Positions 43,094 through 52,174 are shown, counted from the stretch's first letter. The stretch is DNA of 64,000 bases from Hydrogenophilales bacterium (GCA_023258975.1 JAHFRD010000007.1:90058-154057), one strand, 5' to 3'. The notes: generated by a model from the sequence alone, not told the origin. Program-made: numbers and translations.

Positions 43094-44998
43094 CTATTTC
43101 TGCCCGCGACGATGGGCGCGCAGAAGAAAGCGCGCGGGGTCGATGGCGTCGAGAAGGTCGCTTGCCACGGGGGCCGGGTCACCGGCAATCCGGCTGGCCA
43201 GGATTTCGGCCGCCAGGGTGGCCCAGACCAGGCCGCGCGAGCCAAGGCCGAGCAGGCCGTGAAGGCCTTCCTGGCGGGGCATGTGTTTGAGCTGGATATC
43301 GCGCGGCGGGAGGATTCGAATATCCGCCAACGCGCCGATCAGGGGCAGACGATCCGGGGTGGTGGCGCGGTAACCGACGCGGCCACCAAGTCCGGCGGGG
43401 TCGAGCGCGCCGCTCGCGCCCGGCAGGATGCCTTCCAGGCGCGCCAGATTGCCGGCATGTTCTTCCACCCGTGTTTCCTTGCCCTCTTCGTAGGCGTAGG
43501 AAGCGCCCAGGCAGTGCACGCCATCCACCGCCGGGGTGAGATAGCCCTCGCGGCAGACGGGGAGATGGAGTTCGGGCAGACAGCCTTGCGGGATATGGCT
43601 GACCAGGCCGCGCGCGGGGGCGAGTGGCAGGCCCGGCGCCAGGCCGCGTAGCGAGGCGCCGCCGGCCAGGATGAGGATCGGAGCGGCGGCAATGATCTTG
43701 CCGTCGCCGTCCAGCACCCGCCAATTCGCCGCGTCCCGCTCGATACGCGCCACATCGTGCCCAAATAGCAACGTGAGCCGCTCACCGGCGGCCGCGATCA
43801 AGGCGCGGCACAGGCTGGGCGGGCTGACCCAGCCGCCACCGGGGAACAGCCAGGCGCCGTGGGCCGTGGCGCTGCCCAGGCGGCGGCTGGCGGCATCGCG
43901 GTCGAGAAATTGCGCGTAGTCCTCGGGATAATCGCCCGCTGCGAGGATGTCCCGCATCCGTTGTTCATGCGCCGCATCGCGGGCGATCTGGAGAACGCCG
44001 TTCAAGTCGCGCCGAGGGCTGAAGCCCGCGCCTTCCAATGCGGCGCAGGTACGGCGCGCGTACAGAAAACAGGCGCGATTCAGACGCGAAGCCAGGTTGT
44101 CATCGTGCGAGAGCAGGGGGCGCAGGATTCCGGCCAGGTTGCCGGATGCTTCAGCGGCCGGAGTGGAGTGGCGTTCCACCAGGGTGACCGACCAGCCGCG
44201 CGCGGCCAGGCGTTCGGCGCCGGCGCAGCCGGCCAGGCCGGCGCCCAGCACCACGGCGCGGCGGTCGTCGGCGCTTGTCGCGGGATGAGTTGGCATCCGA
44301 GGCGCATTCTTTCCCGCCAGCATGTGGCGTTTGCGGCCGAAGCCGGGCCGCTTCTCGACCTGGAAACCGGCTTCCTGCAGGGACTCGCGCACCTCGCCGG
44401 ATACGCACCAGGTGGCCAGAGTGGCTTCCGGCGCGGCGAGGCGGGCAAGGCGGTGGAACAGGCCGGGCGACCACATGGCCGGGTTTTTCTTCGGGTCGAA
44501 GCCGTCGAGATAGAAGGCGTCCACGCGCGCATCGCTGCGGCGCAGCAGCGTCTCCGCCTCCCCCAGGAGCAGGGTGAGCACGACCCGGCCGGAGGCGAAC
44601 TCCAGGCGGTGGAAACCGGGCATGAGCGGCGGCCAGCCCGCGCACAGTTCACGGCTCAGATGCCGGAACTCCGGCCAATGTTCATGTAATCGCGCCAGAT
44701 CGCCGGCGTGAAAAGGATGCTTCTCCACCGCCAGGTAATGCAGACGGCCGCAACGCGCCGGATCGTCCCGCCAGGCGGCCCAGGTGGCGAGGAAGTTGAT
44801 CCCGCCGCCGAAGCCGGTCTCCAGGATGATGAAGCGCTCTTTGCCCCGCCAGCGGCACGGCAGGTCGTTGCCATGCAGGAACACATGGCGCGCCTGGCCG
44901 GGGCCGCCGTCGGCGGAGTGGTAGATGTCGTTGTAGGTTTCGGAAAAAGGCGTGCCGTTCCCGGCGAGTACCAGGCGCGCGGGGGTGAGGCCGGGCAT
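43094..44998 (-). CDS. mnmC: Bifunctional tRNA 5-methylaminomethyl-2-thiouridine biosynthesis protein
   Basis: A 634-residue fusion that completes mnm5s2U at the wobble position of tRNA. The N-terminal methyltransferase (1-230) has SETYNDIYHS, ILETGFGGGINFL (SAM loop) and DAFYLDGFDPKKNP; the C-terminal FAD oxidoreductase (250-630) has the dinucleotide motif VVLGAGLAGCAGAERLA and GYRATTPDRLPLIG. ATG 44998 lies two bases after the stop of the small secreted-protein gene, consistent with co-transcription. Slightly shorter than the E. coli enzyme, but both active regions are complete. Confidence 0.95.
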   Translation of the reverse strand: MPGLTPARLVLAGNGTPFSETYNDIYHSADGGPGQARHVFLHGNDLPCRWRGKERFIILETGFGGGINFLATWAAWRDDPARCGRLHYLAVEKHPFHAGDLARLHEHWPEFRHLSRELCAGWPPLMPGFHRLEFASGRVVLTLLLGEAETLLRRSDARVDAFYLDGFDPKKNPAMWSPGLFHRLARLAAPEATLATWCVSGEVRESLQEAGFQVEKRPGFGRKRHMLAGKNAPRMPTHPATSADDRRAVVLGAGLAGCAGAERLAARGWSVTLVERHSTPAAEASGNLAGILRPLLSHDDNLASRLNRACFLYARRTCAALEGAGFSPRRDLNGVLQIARDAAHEQRMRDILAAGDYPEDYAQFLDRDAASRRLGSATAHGAWLFPGGGWVSPPSLCRALIAAAGERLTLLFGHDVARIERDAANWRVLDGDGKIIAAAPILILAGGASLRGLAPGLPLAPARGLVSHIPQGCLPELHLPVCREGYLTPAVDGVHCLGASYAYEEGKETRVEEHAGNLARLEGILPGASGALDPAGLGGRVGYRATTPDRLPLIGALADIRILPPRDIQLKHMPRQEGLHGLLGLGSRGLVWATLAAEILASRIAGDPAPVASDLLDAIDPARFLLRAHRRGQK

Positions 44999-45000
44999 GC

Positions 45001-45486
45001 TCAGGGCGTCGGGCCGAGCGGGAAGGTGAGGAAGAAGCCGGTGGTATTGATGTCGTTGAAGCCCTTCAGCTTGGGAAAGTGGGTCACGTTGAGCGTGGCC
45101 TTGCCGACCTCCCAGCTCAACAGCGGCACCGGCGCGATGAATGGATCGCCGTGGTTGTAGGTGTCGCTGTGAAAGGCGGCGAGAGCGCCGCCCAGGCGCA
45201 CGCCAGGCGCCAGTTCCCAGCCCTTGCAGCCGAGGGCGGCGTACACCGCAGTTTTGGCGCCCGAATCCCGGTATGCGGCCGCTTCCAGGAAGGGGGTGTC
45301 GCAAAGTTTGCCGCGTTCCAGGCCATAGCGCAGGCCTAGGCCGGGGTTGAATTCGTGGTCGGTGCCGATGCGTTTGGCTTCCTCGCGTTCCCAATGGTGG
45401 GAGAGGCCGTAGAGATTCAGGCCCAGTTCGCCGGCCAGGGCGATCGGGGATGCCAGGATCCATGCCAGGGTGATGAGGGCTCTCAT
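45001..45486 (-). CDS. Small secreted beta-rich protein, function unknown
   Basis: A 161-residue protein with a signal peptide (LITLAWILASPIALA, cleavage before GELG near 19). The mature part is rich in alternating aromatic/hydrophobic residues (LNLYGLSHHWERE, GFFLTFPLGP) and contains two cysteines (KLCDTPF, LGCKGW) that may form a disulfide. The pattern suggests a small outer-membrane barrel or lipid-modifying enzyme of the PagP/PagL size, but no catalytic motif was identified. It lies between hslO and mnmC with gaps of 8 and 2 bases. Confidence 0.7.
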   Translation of the reverse strand: MRALITLAWILASPIALAGELGLNLYGLSHHWEREEAKRIGTDHEFNPGLGLRYGLERGKLCDTPFLEAAAYRDSGAKTAVYAALGCKGWELAPGVRLGGALAAFHSDTYNHGDPFIAPVPLLSWEVGKATLNVTHFPKLKGFNDINTTGFFLTFPLGPTP

Positions 45487-45494
45487 GATGTGTC

Positions 45495-46388
45495 TCAGTG
45501 CAGGGTGGGTGAGGGTGGTTCGAACAGGGCGGCCACGGCCGGGCCATCGAGGCGGTAGTCGTGATTGCAGATGTCGTCGCGGATCACGATTTCGCCCTTC
45601 TCGCGCAGGATGGCATCGCATTCGGCGCGACCCAGCGAGCGCAGCATGTTCTGGATTTTTTCCCAGTCTTCCGGGCAGTGGTGCGTGACGGAGCGGGCAT
45701 CGAAGACGCGCAGGTCTTCCTCCGGGAACACGCGGCGCAGCAGATCCAGCGGCGCCTGCCCGAGCATTTCCGCCGAGCGCAGGGTGGCGAGCAGGTGCTG
45801 TATGCGATTCCAGCCATCCGCGTCGCGGCTGTCGGCTGTGGGGAGTTTCTGCAGGAACAGGCCGACGGCGCGTTCCGGCCCGGCCGCCAGCAAGAGGCGC
45901 GTGGGTTGTTGCTCGGATTGCGTCAGATAGTGCTCGAAGATGGCAGCGACGCTGTCACCGACCAGCGGAACCAGGCTTTGATAGGGCTGGCGCATGCCCA
46001 CCGTGTCCAGGGTCAGGGCCAGTTGGCCGTGGCCGAGCAATTCGGGCGTGGATTGCCGCGCCTGGAGGGCTTCCCGCCGCCAGTGCGCCATGCCGCGCAA
46101 CCGGAGTTGTTCATCGCAATCCAGCACCAGCAGATTCACCGGGCCTTCGCCGCGCAACTGAAAGGTCATGCGACCGGGTTGTTTGAGGTTGGCGGCGATC
46201 AAGGTGGTCACCGCGCTCATTTCTCCCAGCAGGTTCGCCACCGGCGCCGGGTAGCCGCGCCCCGCCGACAGCGAGCGCCAGGCGCCGTCGAGCGATACGA
46301 TGGCGCCGCGAATATCCAGATGCTCGAACAGGAAGGGGTGAACGTGGTTGAGCGAGGGCATGTTTGCTTGGGGAAAGGCGTGGCGCAT
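45495..46388 (-). CDS. hslO: Hsp33-family chaperone with incomplete zinc-cysteine motif
   Basis: A 297-residue protein matching Hsp33 over its length: FLFEHLDIRGAIVSL, VANLLGEMSAVTTLIAA, LLVLDCDEQLRLRG and a C-terminal LRSLGRAECDAILREKGEI. Normal Hsp33 has CxC and CxxC that bind zinc and act as redox switch. Here the first pair reads HHCPED and the second DDICNH, so only two of four cysteines remain, with histidines nearby. The chaperone body is intact, but peroxide activation by the usual double disulfide seems impossible. The start is taken at ATG 46388; ATG 46361 is also possible. Confidence 0.88.
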   Translation of the reverse strand: MRHAFPQANMPSLNHVHPFLFEHLDIRGAIVSLDGAWRSLSAGRGYPAPVANLLGEMSAVTTLIAANLKQPGRMTFQLRGEGPVNLLVLDCDEQLRLRGMAHWRREALQARQSTPELLGHGQLALTLDTVGMRQPYQSLVPLVGDSVAAIFEHYLTQSEQQPTRLLLAAGPERAVGLFLQKLPTADSRDADGWNRIQHLLATLRSAEMLGQAPLDLLRRVFPEEDLRVFDARSVTHHCPEDWEKIQNMLRSLGRAECDAILREKGEIVIRDDICNHDYRLDGPAVAALFEPPSPTLH

Positions 46389-46472
46389 GATTTTAGCCCA
46401 CCTGTTTCCTCGATCATTTGTGTACTTGTAGCTCTGGGGTTCACCCCCACCGGGCGGGCCGGGCTGAAAAAA

Positions 46473-46498
46473 CGCCGGCAGGGATGCCGGCGCTACAG
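46473..46498. repeat. Dispersed GC-rich palindrome, copy 3
   Basis: CGCCGGCAGGGATGCCGGCG followed by CTACAG. It carries the same GCCGGC core and GCGCTACAG end as the copies at 11869 and 52116. It lies 18 bases after the stop of the acyl-CoA synthetase/GNAT gene and may stabilise or end its transcript. Confidence 0.65.
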
Positions 46499-46515
46499 AG
46501 GGTGCTCCGGCCGGT

Positions 46516-49194
46516 TTACAGCTTGCGCGAGATGTAGCGCACGCCGTCGTCTTCCGGGTGCGCCTCGATCTTGAAGCCCAGGCCTTCCGCCAGTTTGAGC
46601 ATGCGACGGTTGCTCTTCAGCACCTCACCGTCCATCACGCGCATGCCCTTGGCGCGCGCCACGTCCATCAGCACGCTCATCAGCTTGTGGCCGATGCCCT
46701 GTTTCTGCCACTGGTCGTTGACCACCACGGCGAACTCGCAGGATTCGCCATCCGGATTGATGGCGAAGCGCGCCACGCCGAGTTCCACTTCACCGCCGTT
46801 CACCTGGGTGACGGCCAGCAGGGCCATTTCACGGTCGTAGTCGATCTGGGTGAAGCGCACCAGCATGGCCTGCGAGAGTTCGCGCACGGCATCCATGTAA
46901 CGGAAATACTTGGTTTCCTCGGACAGGCTACGCACGAAATCCTGGGTCAGTTCGGCGTCCTCCGGGCGGATCGGACGGATCACCACGTCGGCGCCGTTGG
47001 GCAGTTGCCAGGTGGTGACCAGATAGGCCGGATAGGGGTGGATGGCCATGTGCGCGTAGCGGTCGGCGTTGGGCACGCGCGAGGTGATGACGATGCGGGC
47101 ATCCAGCGCCAACGCGCCGTTTTCATCGACCAGCAGCGGGTTGATGTCCAGTTCCTGAATCCAGGGCAGTTCGCAGACCATTTCCGAAACCCGCAGCAGC
47201 ACCTGTTCCAGCGCGCCGAGATCGGCCGCTGGACGGTTGCGGAATTCGCCCAGGAGTTTCATCACCCGGGTGCGATTCATCAGATCACGCGCCAGGAAGC
47301 GGTTCAGCGGCGGCAGGCTCACGGCGCGATCTTGCGCGGCCTCCACATCGACACCGCCGCTGCCGAAGACGATGACCGGGCCCAGCACCGGGTCGGTGGT
47401 CACGCCCACCAGCACTTCACGCGCGTTCGGCCGTACCAGCATGGGTTCGATGACCACGCCGTCGAGCTTCGCATCCGGGCAGCGCCGTTGCACTTCAGCC
47501 AGCATGCCGGTGTAGGCCGAGCGCACGGCGTGGCCGCTGGAGATGCCCAGGCGCACGCCGCCGACGTCGGATTTATGGCTGATGGCCTGTGAATTGATCT
47601 TCATGGCCACCGGGAAACCCATCTGCTGTGCCATCAGCATGGCCTCGGTGGGGTCGCGCGCGATGGTGGTCTGCGCCACCGGGATGCGGAAGGCGGAGAG
47701 CAGGGCCTTCGATTCCACTTCGGTGAGCACATGGCGGCCCTGCGCCAGGGCGCTTTCCAGGATCAGGCGGGCGCCTTCGACATCCGGGTCGGTGCCCTTG
47801 GCGATCGGCCCGGGGGTCTGCATCAGCAGGCGCTGGTTCTCGTAATAGGCGGAAAGGTAGGAGAACACTTCCACCGCCGGTTCCGGGGTGGAGAAGTAGG
47901 GGATGCCGGCATCCTTGAAGCGCTGCCGGCCCTCGGCGACCTGGGCCTCGCCCATCCAGCAGGCGATCACCGGCTTGCTGGAATTCTTCGCCACGGCCAC
48001 CACCGCGTCGGCGGCCTCGGTGGGCCGGGTCATGGCCTGCGGTGTCAGCATCACCAGCACGCCGTCCACGTTCTTGTCCTCCAGACAGGCTTCCATCGTC
48101 GCGCGGTAGCGGGTCGCGGTGGCGTCGCCGATCACATCCACCGGATTGCCATGCGACCAGTTGGCCGGCAGTGCCGCGTTGAGCTTGTCCACGGTCTCCG
48201 GGCCCAGTTCCGCCAGCGCCACGCCGAGATCCACGGCGCGGTCGGTGGCCATCACGCCGGGGCCGCCGCCATTGGTGACGATGACCAGGTTGCCGCCGGT
48301 CGGTTTGATGTGGGAGGAGAGGGCGCGCGCGGAGGCGAACAATTGCAGGATGCTGGTCACCCGCACCACGCCGGCGCGCCGCACCAGCGCGTCGAACACC
48401 GCGTCGGAACCGACCAGGGCACCGGTGTGCGAGGCGACCGCCTTGGAGCCGGCCTCATGCCGGCCCACCTTGACCAGCACCACCGGCTTGATCCGCGCCG
48501 TCGCGCGCAGGGCGCTCATGAAGCGGCGCGCGTCGCGGATGCCCTCGATGTACATGAGGATGCCCTTGGTGGCCGGATCGTAGGCCAGGTAATCGAGGAT
48601 TTCGCCGAAATCCAGATCCGCCGAGGCTCCGGTGGAAATCACGCTGGAAAAACCGATGCCGTTGGATTCCGCCCAATCCAGCATCGCCGTGCACAAGGCG
48701 CCGGATTGCGAAACCAGGGCGAGATCGCCGGACAACGTGGCACCCTGGCTGAACGTGGCGTTGAAGCCGATGGCCGGGCGCTGCACGCCCAGGCAATTGG
48801 GGCCGATGAAACGGATGTTGTGCTTTTTCGCGGCGGCCATGACCGCCTGCTCCAGCGCCACGCCGGCCGGGCCGACCTCACGGAAGCCGGCGGACAACAC
48901 CACCGCATGGCGGATGCCGCGCGCGCCGCACGCCGCCAGAATCGCGGGGATGGTCGGCGCGGGGGTCGCGATCAGAGCCAGTTCCGGCGTTTCCGGAAGA
49001 TCGTCGGCCGAGGCGTAGCAACGCTCGCCGTAGAGTTGATCGTGCTTGGGATTGACCGGATAGACATGGCCGGTGAAGCCGGATTTGCGCAGGTTGCGGA
49101 ACAGGATGCCGGCGACCGAATCCTCCTTCTCGCTGGCGCCGAAAACGACAACGGAACGGGGCATGAAGAGGGGGTGAAGATAGTGGTGTGACAT
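46516..49194 (-). CDS. NDP-forming acyl-CoA synthetase fused to GNAT acetyltransferase (Pat/PatZ type)
   Basis: An 892-residue fusion. Residues 1-460 are the CoA-binding and succinyl-CoA-ligase-alpha-like part (RSVVVFGASEKEDSVAG, GPNCLGVQRP, VSQSGAL, SHTGALVGSD), 480-700 an ATP-grasp domain (KINSQAISHKSDVGGVRLG, FGSGGVDVE) and 730-890 a GNAT domain (VIRPIRPEDAELTQDF, QKQGIGHKLMSVLM as acetyl-CoA loop). This is the architecture of bacterial protein lysine acetyltransferases that inactivate acetyl-CoA synthetase. In those the ligase part is often dead; the catalytic His equivalent could not be judged here. ATG 49194 fits the family start; an ATG 18 codons upstream is possible. It is divergent from a deacetylase-like gene. 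Confidence 0.9.
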   Translation of the reverse strand: MSHHYLHPLFMPRSVVVFGASEKEDSVAGILFRNLRKSGFTGHVYPVNPKHDQLYGERCYASADDLPETPELALIATPAPTIPAILAACGARGIRHAVVLSAGFREVGPAGVALEQAVMAAAKKHNIRFIGPNCLGVQRPAIGFNATFSQGATLSGDLALVSQSGALCTAMLDWAESNGIGFSSVISTGASADLDFGEILDYLAYDPATKGILMYIEGIRDARRFMSALRATARIKPVVLVKVGRHEAGSKAVASHTGALVGSDAVFDALVRRAGVVRVTSILQLFASARALSSHIKPTGGNLVIVTNGGGPGVMATDRAVDLGVALAELGPETVDKLNAALPANWSHGNPVDVIGDATATRYRATMEACLEDKNVDGVLVMLTPQAMTRPTEAADAVVAVAKNSSKPVIACWMGEAQVAEGRQRFKDAGIPYFSTPEPAVEVFSYLSAYYENQRLLMQTPGPIAKGTDPDVEGARLILESALAQGRHVLTEVESKALLSAFRIPVAQTTIARDPTEAMLMAQQMGFPVAMKINSQAISHKSDVGGVRLGISSGHAVRSAYTGMLAEVQRRCPDAKLDGVVIEPMLVRPNAREVLVGVTTDPVLGPVIVFGSGGVDVEAAQDRAVSLPPLNRFLARDLMNRTRVMKLLGEFRNRPAADLGALEQVLLRVSEMVCELPWIQELDINPLLVDENGALALDARIVITSRVPNADRYAHMAIHPYPAYLVTTWQLPNGADVVIRPIRPEDAELTQDFVRSLSEETKYFRYMDAVRELSQAMLVRFTQIDYDREMALLAVTQVNGGEVELGVARFAINPDGESCEFAVVVNDQWQKQGIGHKLMSVLMDVARAKGMRVMDGEVLKSNRRMLKLAEGLGFKIEAHPEDDGVRYISRKL

Positions 49195-49352
49195 GGTGTA
49201 CGCGGGTGGTTGAAGGGGGCTGGCCTTGTTTACGGCCGCAGTCCCCATTACTTGAATCGGGGCTTCTTGTGGCCGGGGATGATAGCCCCACGCGGGTTAC
49301 CGGGGCATGAAGCCGGCGTATAGTCATTATTGATTTTCAGCCGACCCTTGCC

Positions 49353-50276
49353 ATGCACACCGCCTATATCACCCATCCCGAATGCCTCAGGCACGACATG
49401 GGCCACCAGCATCCGGAAAGCCCGTCCCGCCTCAACGCGATCAATGATCGTCTGCACGCGGCGCACCTGTTCGACTATCTGATCCACTACGAAGCGCCGC
49501 TGGCGCATCGCGGCCAGCTGGCGCGCGTGCATGATCCCGCCTACATCGACGCGGTCGAGGCCGCTTCGCCTTACGACGGCATCGTCGAACTCGACGGTGA
49601 TACCGCGATGAACCCGCACAGCCTGGAAGCCGCCTACCGCGCCGCCGGCGGCGCGGTCATGGCGGTGGATCGGGTACTGGGCGGCAAGGTCGAAAACGCC
49701 TTCGTCGCCTGCCGACCTCCCGGCCACCATGCCACCCACAACCGCGCGATGGGGTTCTGCATCTTCAATAATGTCGCCGTCGCCGCCGCCCATGCCCTGG
49801 AGGCGCACGGCCTTAAACGCGTCGCCATCGTCGATTTCGACGTCCACCACGGCAACGGCACCGAAGATATTTTCAAGGACGACGCGCGCGTCATGCTCTG
49901 CTCCACCTTCCAGCACCCGTTCTACCCTTACAGCGGCGCCGACACGGTGAGCGACCACATCGTCAACATTCCCCTGCCGGCCGGCACCACCGGCCGCCGC
50001 TATCGCGAGGTGTTCGAGGAAAAGGTGCTGCCGAGGCTGGCCGCCTTCCAGCCGGAAATGTTGTTCTTCTCCGCCGGCTTCGACGCCCACCGCGAAGACG
50101 ACATGGGCCAGTTCGGCCTGATGGAAAGCGACTACGTCTGGATCACGGAGCAGTCTCTGGCGGCAACCCAAGGTCATACACGGGGACGGGTCGTCTCGGT
50201 GCTGGAAGGGGGCTATGACCTGTCATCGCTGGGCCGCAGCGTGGCCGAGCACATCCGGGTGCTGGCGGGGTTGTAG
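49353..50276 (+). CDS. Histone-deacetylase-family amidohydrolase (AcuC-like)
   Basis: A 307-residue zinc amidohydrolase with the family blocks HPESPSRLNAI, RPPGHHATHNRAMGFCIFNN (general-base His pair and zinc region), IVDFDVHHGNGTEDIF (zinc Asp and His), FSAGFDAHRED (third zinc Asp) and LEGGYDLSSL. The tyrosine typical of catalysis precedes the final Gly-Gly motif region. Members deacetylate lysines or small acetylated amines. It is divergent from the protein-acetyltransferase gene with about 160 bases between the likely starts, and convergent with the zinc ribbon gene across a hairpin. Confidence 0.92.
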   Translation: MHTAYITHPECLRHDMGHQHPESPSRLNAINDRLHAAHLFDYLIHYEAPLAHRGQLARVHDPAYIDAVEAASPYDGIVELDGDTAMNPHSLEAAYRAAGGAVMAVDRVLGGKVENAFVACRPPGHHATHNRAMGFCIFNNVAVAAAHALEAHGLKRVAIVDFDVHHGNGTEDIFKDDARVMLCSTFQHPFYPYSGADTVSDHIVNIPLPAGTTGRRYREVFEEKVLPRLAAFQPEMLFFSAGFDAHREDDMGQFGLMESDYVWITEQSLAATQGHTRGRVVSVLEGGYDLSSLGRSVAEHIRVLAGL

Positions 50277-50285
50277 GTGCTTTCC

Positions 50286-50302
50286 CCTCCCCGCCGGGGA
50301 GG
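50286..50302. terminator. GC hairpin between convergent genes
   Basis: CCTCCCC, loop GCC, GGGGAGG forms a perfect seven-base stem in the 28 bases between the deacetylase stop and the zinc-ribbon gene stop. No T run. Confidence 0.55.
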
Positions 50303-50304
50303 CG

Positions 50305-51174
50305 TCAGCGATACGCCAGATCCAGCGCGTAGCCGGTGGCCGCCAGGGTGCCGGTATCCAGGTCGAGGCGGATTTCCTGTTCTTCTCCCGCCGCCATGCC
50401 GGCCTCGATCCGCGCGCCTTTGGCCAGGTATTCGCCGGGGGCGAATACGCGCTGGGCAACAGGGGCGTCGCGCACATCGGTGAGGATGAGCACGATGTGC
50501 GGCCAGGCCTGTGTCTGTTCGCCGCGATTGGCGAGCAGCAGGGAGAGCCGGGTGCGTGACTTGTTTTCGGCGTTGTGTTCCAGCGAAGAGGCCGTGATGG
50601 CCGTCTTGTCGAGCTGGCGCGGCAGCGGTACCACGCAGCCCAGCGGGCGGCACAGGGTTTGCAGTAGTGGGCGCGTGGCGGGAATCGCGGCGGCGAGGTC
50701 GGCGCGCAGGAAGAGGGCCGTTTGCAGCAGAAACACCCCCCCCAGGAGCAGGGCCGCCACCAGGCGTGGGAAAAAGCTCGCGCGCCTGGTTGGCGTTACC
50801 CGCTTGACGCGGGTCGGTAGTTCGGACAGCAGAATGGAATCCGAGGTTTCTTCATGCGCCGTTCCGCCCGCGAGCGGAGTTTCCAGCGTGGCCGGCGGCG
50901 GTTCGGGAGCCACCTCAGGCAACGCGGCCGCCGGCGCCCGCTGCTCAACCCGCAGTTCCGGGACTTCGCCCTCGTTTGCGGTTTCCGCGGGAGGCGTGAC
51001 CGCCTCTTGCAATGTGTCCGGCTCGCCCGGTGGTGCCACCAGTTCCGCCAACAGGCTGTCGTAGGCGTTGAACACAACAGCACAATGCCCGCAGCGCACC
51101 AGCCCGCGCCGCAAGCCCAGGTGTTCCTGGGTGACCCGGAACGTGGTGTGGCATTCGGGGCAGGTGGTCAGCAT
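50305..51174 (-). CDS. Zinc-ribbon DUF3426 membrane protein
   Basis: A 289-residue protein. An N-terminal MJ0042-type zinc ribbon (CPECHTTFRV and VRCGHCAVVFNAYD, two CxxC pairs) is followed by an acidic Pro/Glu-rich stretch, one membrane helix (LVAALLLGGVFLLQTALF, about 145-165) and a periplasmic DUF3426 domain (ITASSLEHN, LLLANRGEQTQAWPHIVLIL). This gene regularly follows accB-accC-prmA in betaproteobacteria; its function is unknown. It lies 40 bases after prmA on the same strand. Confidence 0.9.
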   Translation of the reverse strand: MLTTCPECHTTFRVTQEHLGLRRGLVRCGHCAVVFNAYDSLLAELVAPPGEPDTLQEAVTPPAETANEGEVPELRVEQRAPAAALPEVAPEPPPATLETPLAGGTAHEETSDSILLSELPTRVKRVTPTRRASFFPRLVAALLLGGVFLLQTALFLRADLAAAIPATRPLLQTLCRPLGCVVPLPRQLDKTAITASSLEHNAENKSRTRLSLLLANRGEQTQAWPHIVLILTDVRDAPVAQRVFAPGEYLAKGARIEAGMAAGEEQEIRLDLDTGTLAATGYALDLAYR

Positions 51175-51214
51175 CAGGCCGCGCGAGGCGTGAGGCGGCG
51201 GGCGGGAGGGAGCG

Positions 51215-52105
51215 TCATGCCTTCACGCCCGCCAGACAGACCCAGCCCTCTTCTGCCTTCCACAGGCGCATGGCGAAGGCTTGCCCGTAGAGGGCCATCA
51301 CGTCCTCGGCCTGCTCGGCCAGGATGCCGGAGAGCGCGATGCGGCCCCCCGGCTTCACGCGCGCGGCGAGCAAAGGCATCAGCCCTTTCAGCGGGTTGGT
51401 GAGAATGTTGGCGACCAGCACGTCGAACTGCCCGGCCGGGGCCGCGTCCGGCAAGAAAAAACGCGCTTCCGCCCGATTGCGCGCCGCGTTGTCGCGCGAG
51501 GCGGTGACCGCCTGGGCATCCACGTCCACCCCGACGACACCACCGGCACCCAGCTTGACGGCGGCGATGGCAAGAATGCCGGAGCCGCAGCCATAGTCGA
51601 GTACCTCTTCGCCACCGCGCAGATTTGCTTCCAGCCATTGCAGGCACAGGCGCGTGGTGGGGTGGCTGCCGGTGCCGAAGGCCAGCCCGGGGTCGAGCAT
51701 CAGGGTGATCGCCTCGGGGTCGGGCGCGACATGCCAGGAGGGGACGATCCAGAGACGGTTCGAGATGGGGATGGGGTCGAACTGGGATTGCGTCAGACGC
51801 ACCCAGTCCTGTTCCTCCACGCGCTCGGTCTGGTGTTCGTGGTCGGCGGCCAGGCCCAGCCTGGCGAACAAGGCGGGGAGGTCTGGCAAATGACCCGCCT
51901 CGGCATCCAGCAGCGCCACCACCCAGTTGCGATTCCACGCCTTGGGATCGTCCAGCCCCGGTTCGCCGAATTGTGGTGCTTCCTCGGCCGTGCCGGCGTC
52001 GCGGTCCTCGATGGAGACGGACAGCGCGCCCGCGTCCATCAGGGCATCGGCCAGCGATTCGGCTTTGGCCTGGTCGGCCGCGAGTTTCAGTGAGAGCCAG
52101 GGCAT
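51215..52105 (-). CDS. prmA: Ribosomal protein L11 methyltransferase
   Basis: A 296-residue SAM-dependent enzyme that trimethylates ribosomal protein L11. Signatures: MLDPGLAFGTGSHPTTRLCL, LDYGCGSGILAIAAVKLGA (SAM motif) and VANILTNPLKGLMP (active-site loop, NPL in place of the common PPF-like motif). ATG 52105 (MPWLSLKL) is chosen because it is the family start; upstream codons run into a palindromic repeat. It is downstream of accC in the same direction. Confidence 0.95.
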   Translation of the reverse strand: MPWLSLKLAADQAKAESLADALMDAGALSVSIEDRDAGTAEEAPQFGEPGLDDPKAWNRNWVVALLDAEAGHLPDLPALFARLGLAADHEHQTERVEEQDWVRLTQSQFDPIPISNRLWIVPSWHVAPDPEAITLMLDPGLAFGTGSHPTTRLCLQWLEANLRGGEEVLDYGCGSGILAIAAVKLGAGGVVGVDVDAQAVTASRDNAARNRAEARFFLPDAAPAGQFDVLVANILTNPLKGLMPLLAARVKPGGRIALSGILAEQAEDVMALYGQAFAMRLWKAEEGWVCLAGVKA

Positions 52106-52115
52106 GAATCCGTCC

Positions 52116-52174
52116 ATGTAGCGCCGGCGTCCCGCCGGCAAGCACAAGACGCCGGCGGGACGCCGGCGCTACAT
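52116..52174. repeat. Dispersed GC-rich palindrome, copy 4: 24-base perfect inverted repeat
   Basis: The arm 52116-52139 (starting ATGTAGCGCCGGCG) is repeated in perfect inverted form at 52151-52174 around an 11-base loop. It fills the gap between the accC stop and the prmA start. Such a stem should hold back read-through or stabilise the upstream acc mRNA. It is the most complete copy of the family at 11869, 33711 and 46473. Confidence 0.85.

Noticed and set aside
52105-52147. An upstream start for prmA at 52147
   Set aside because: The added codons are translated from the palindromic repeat; the family start MPWLSLKL is at 52105.
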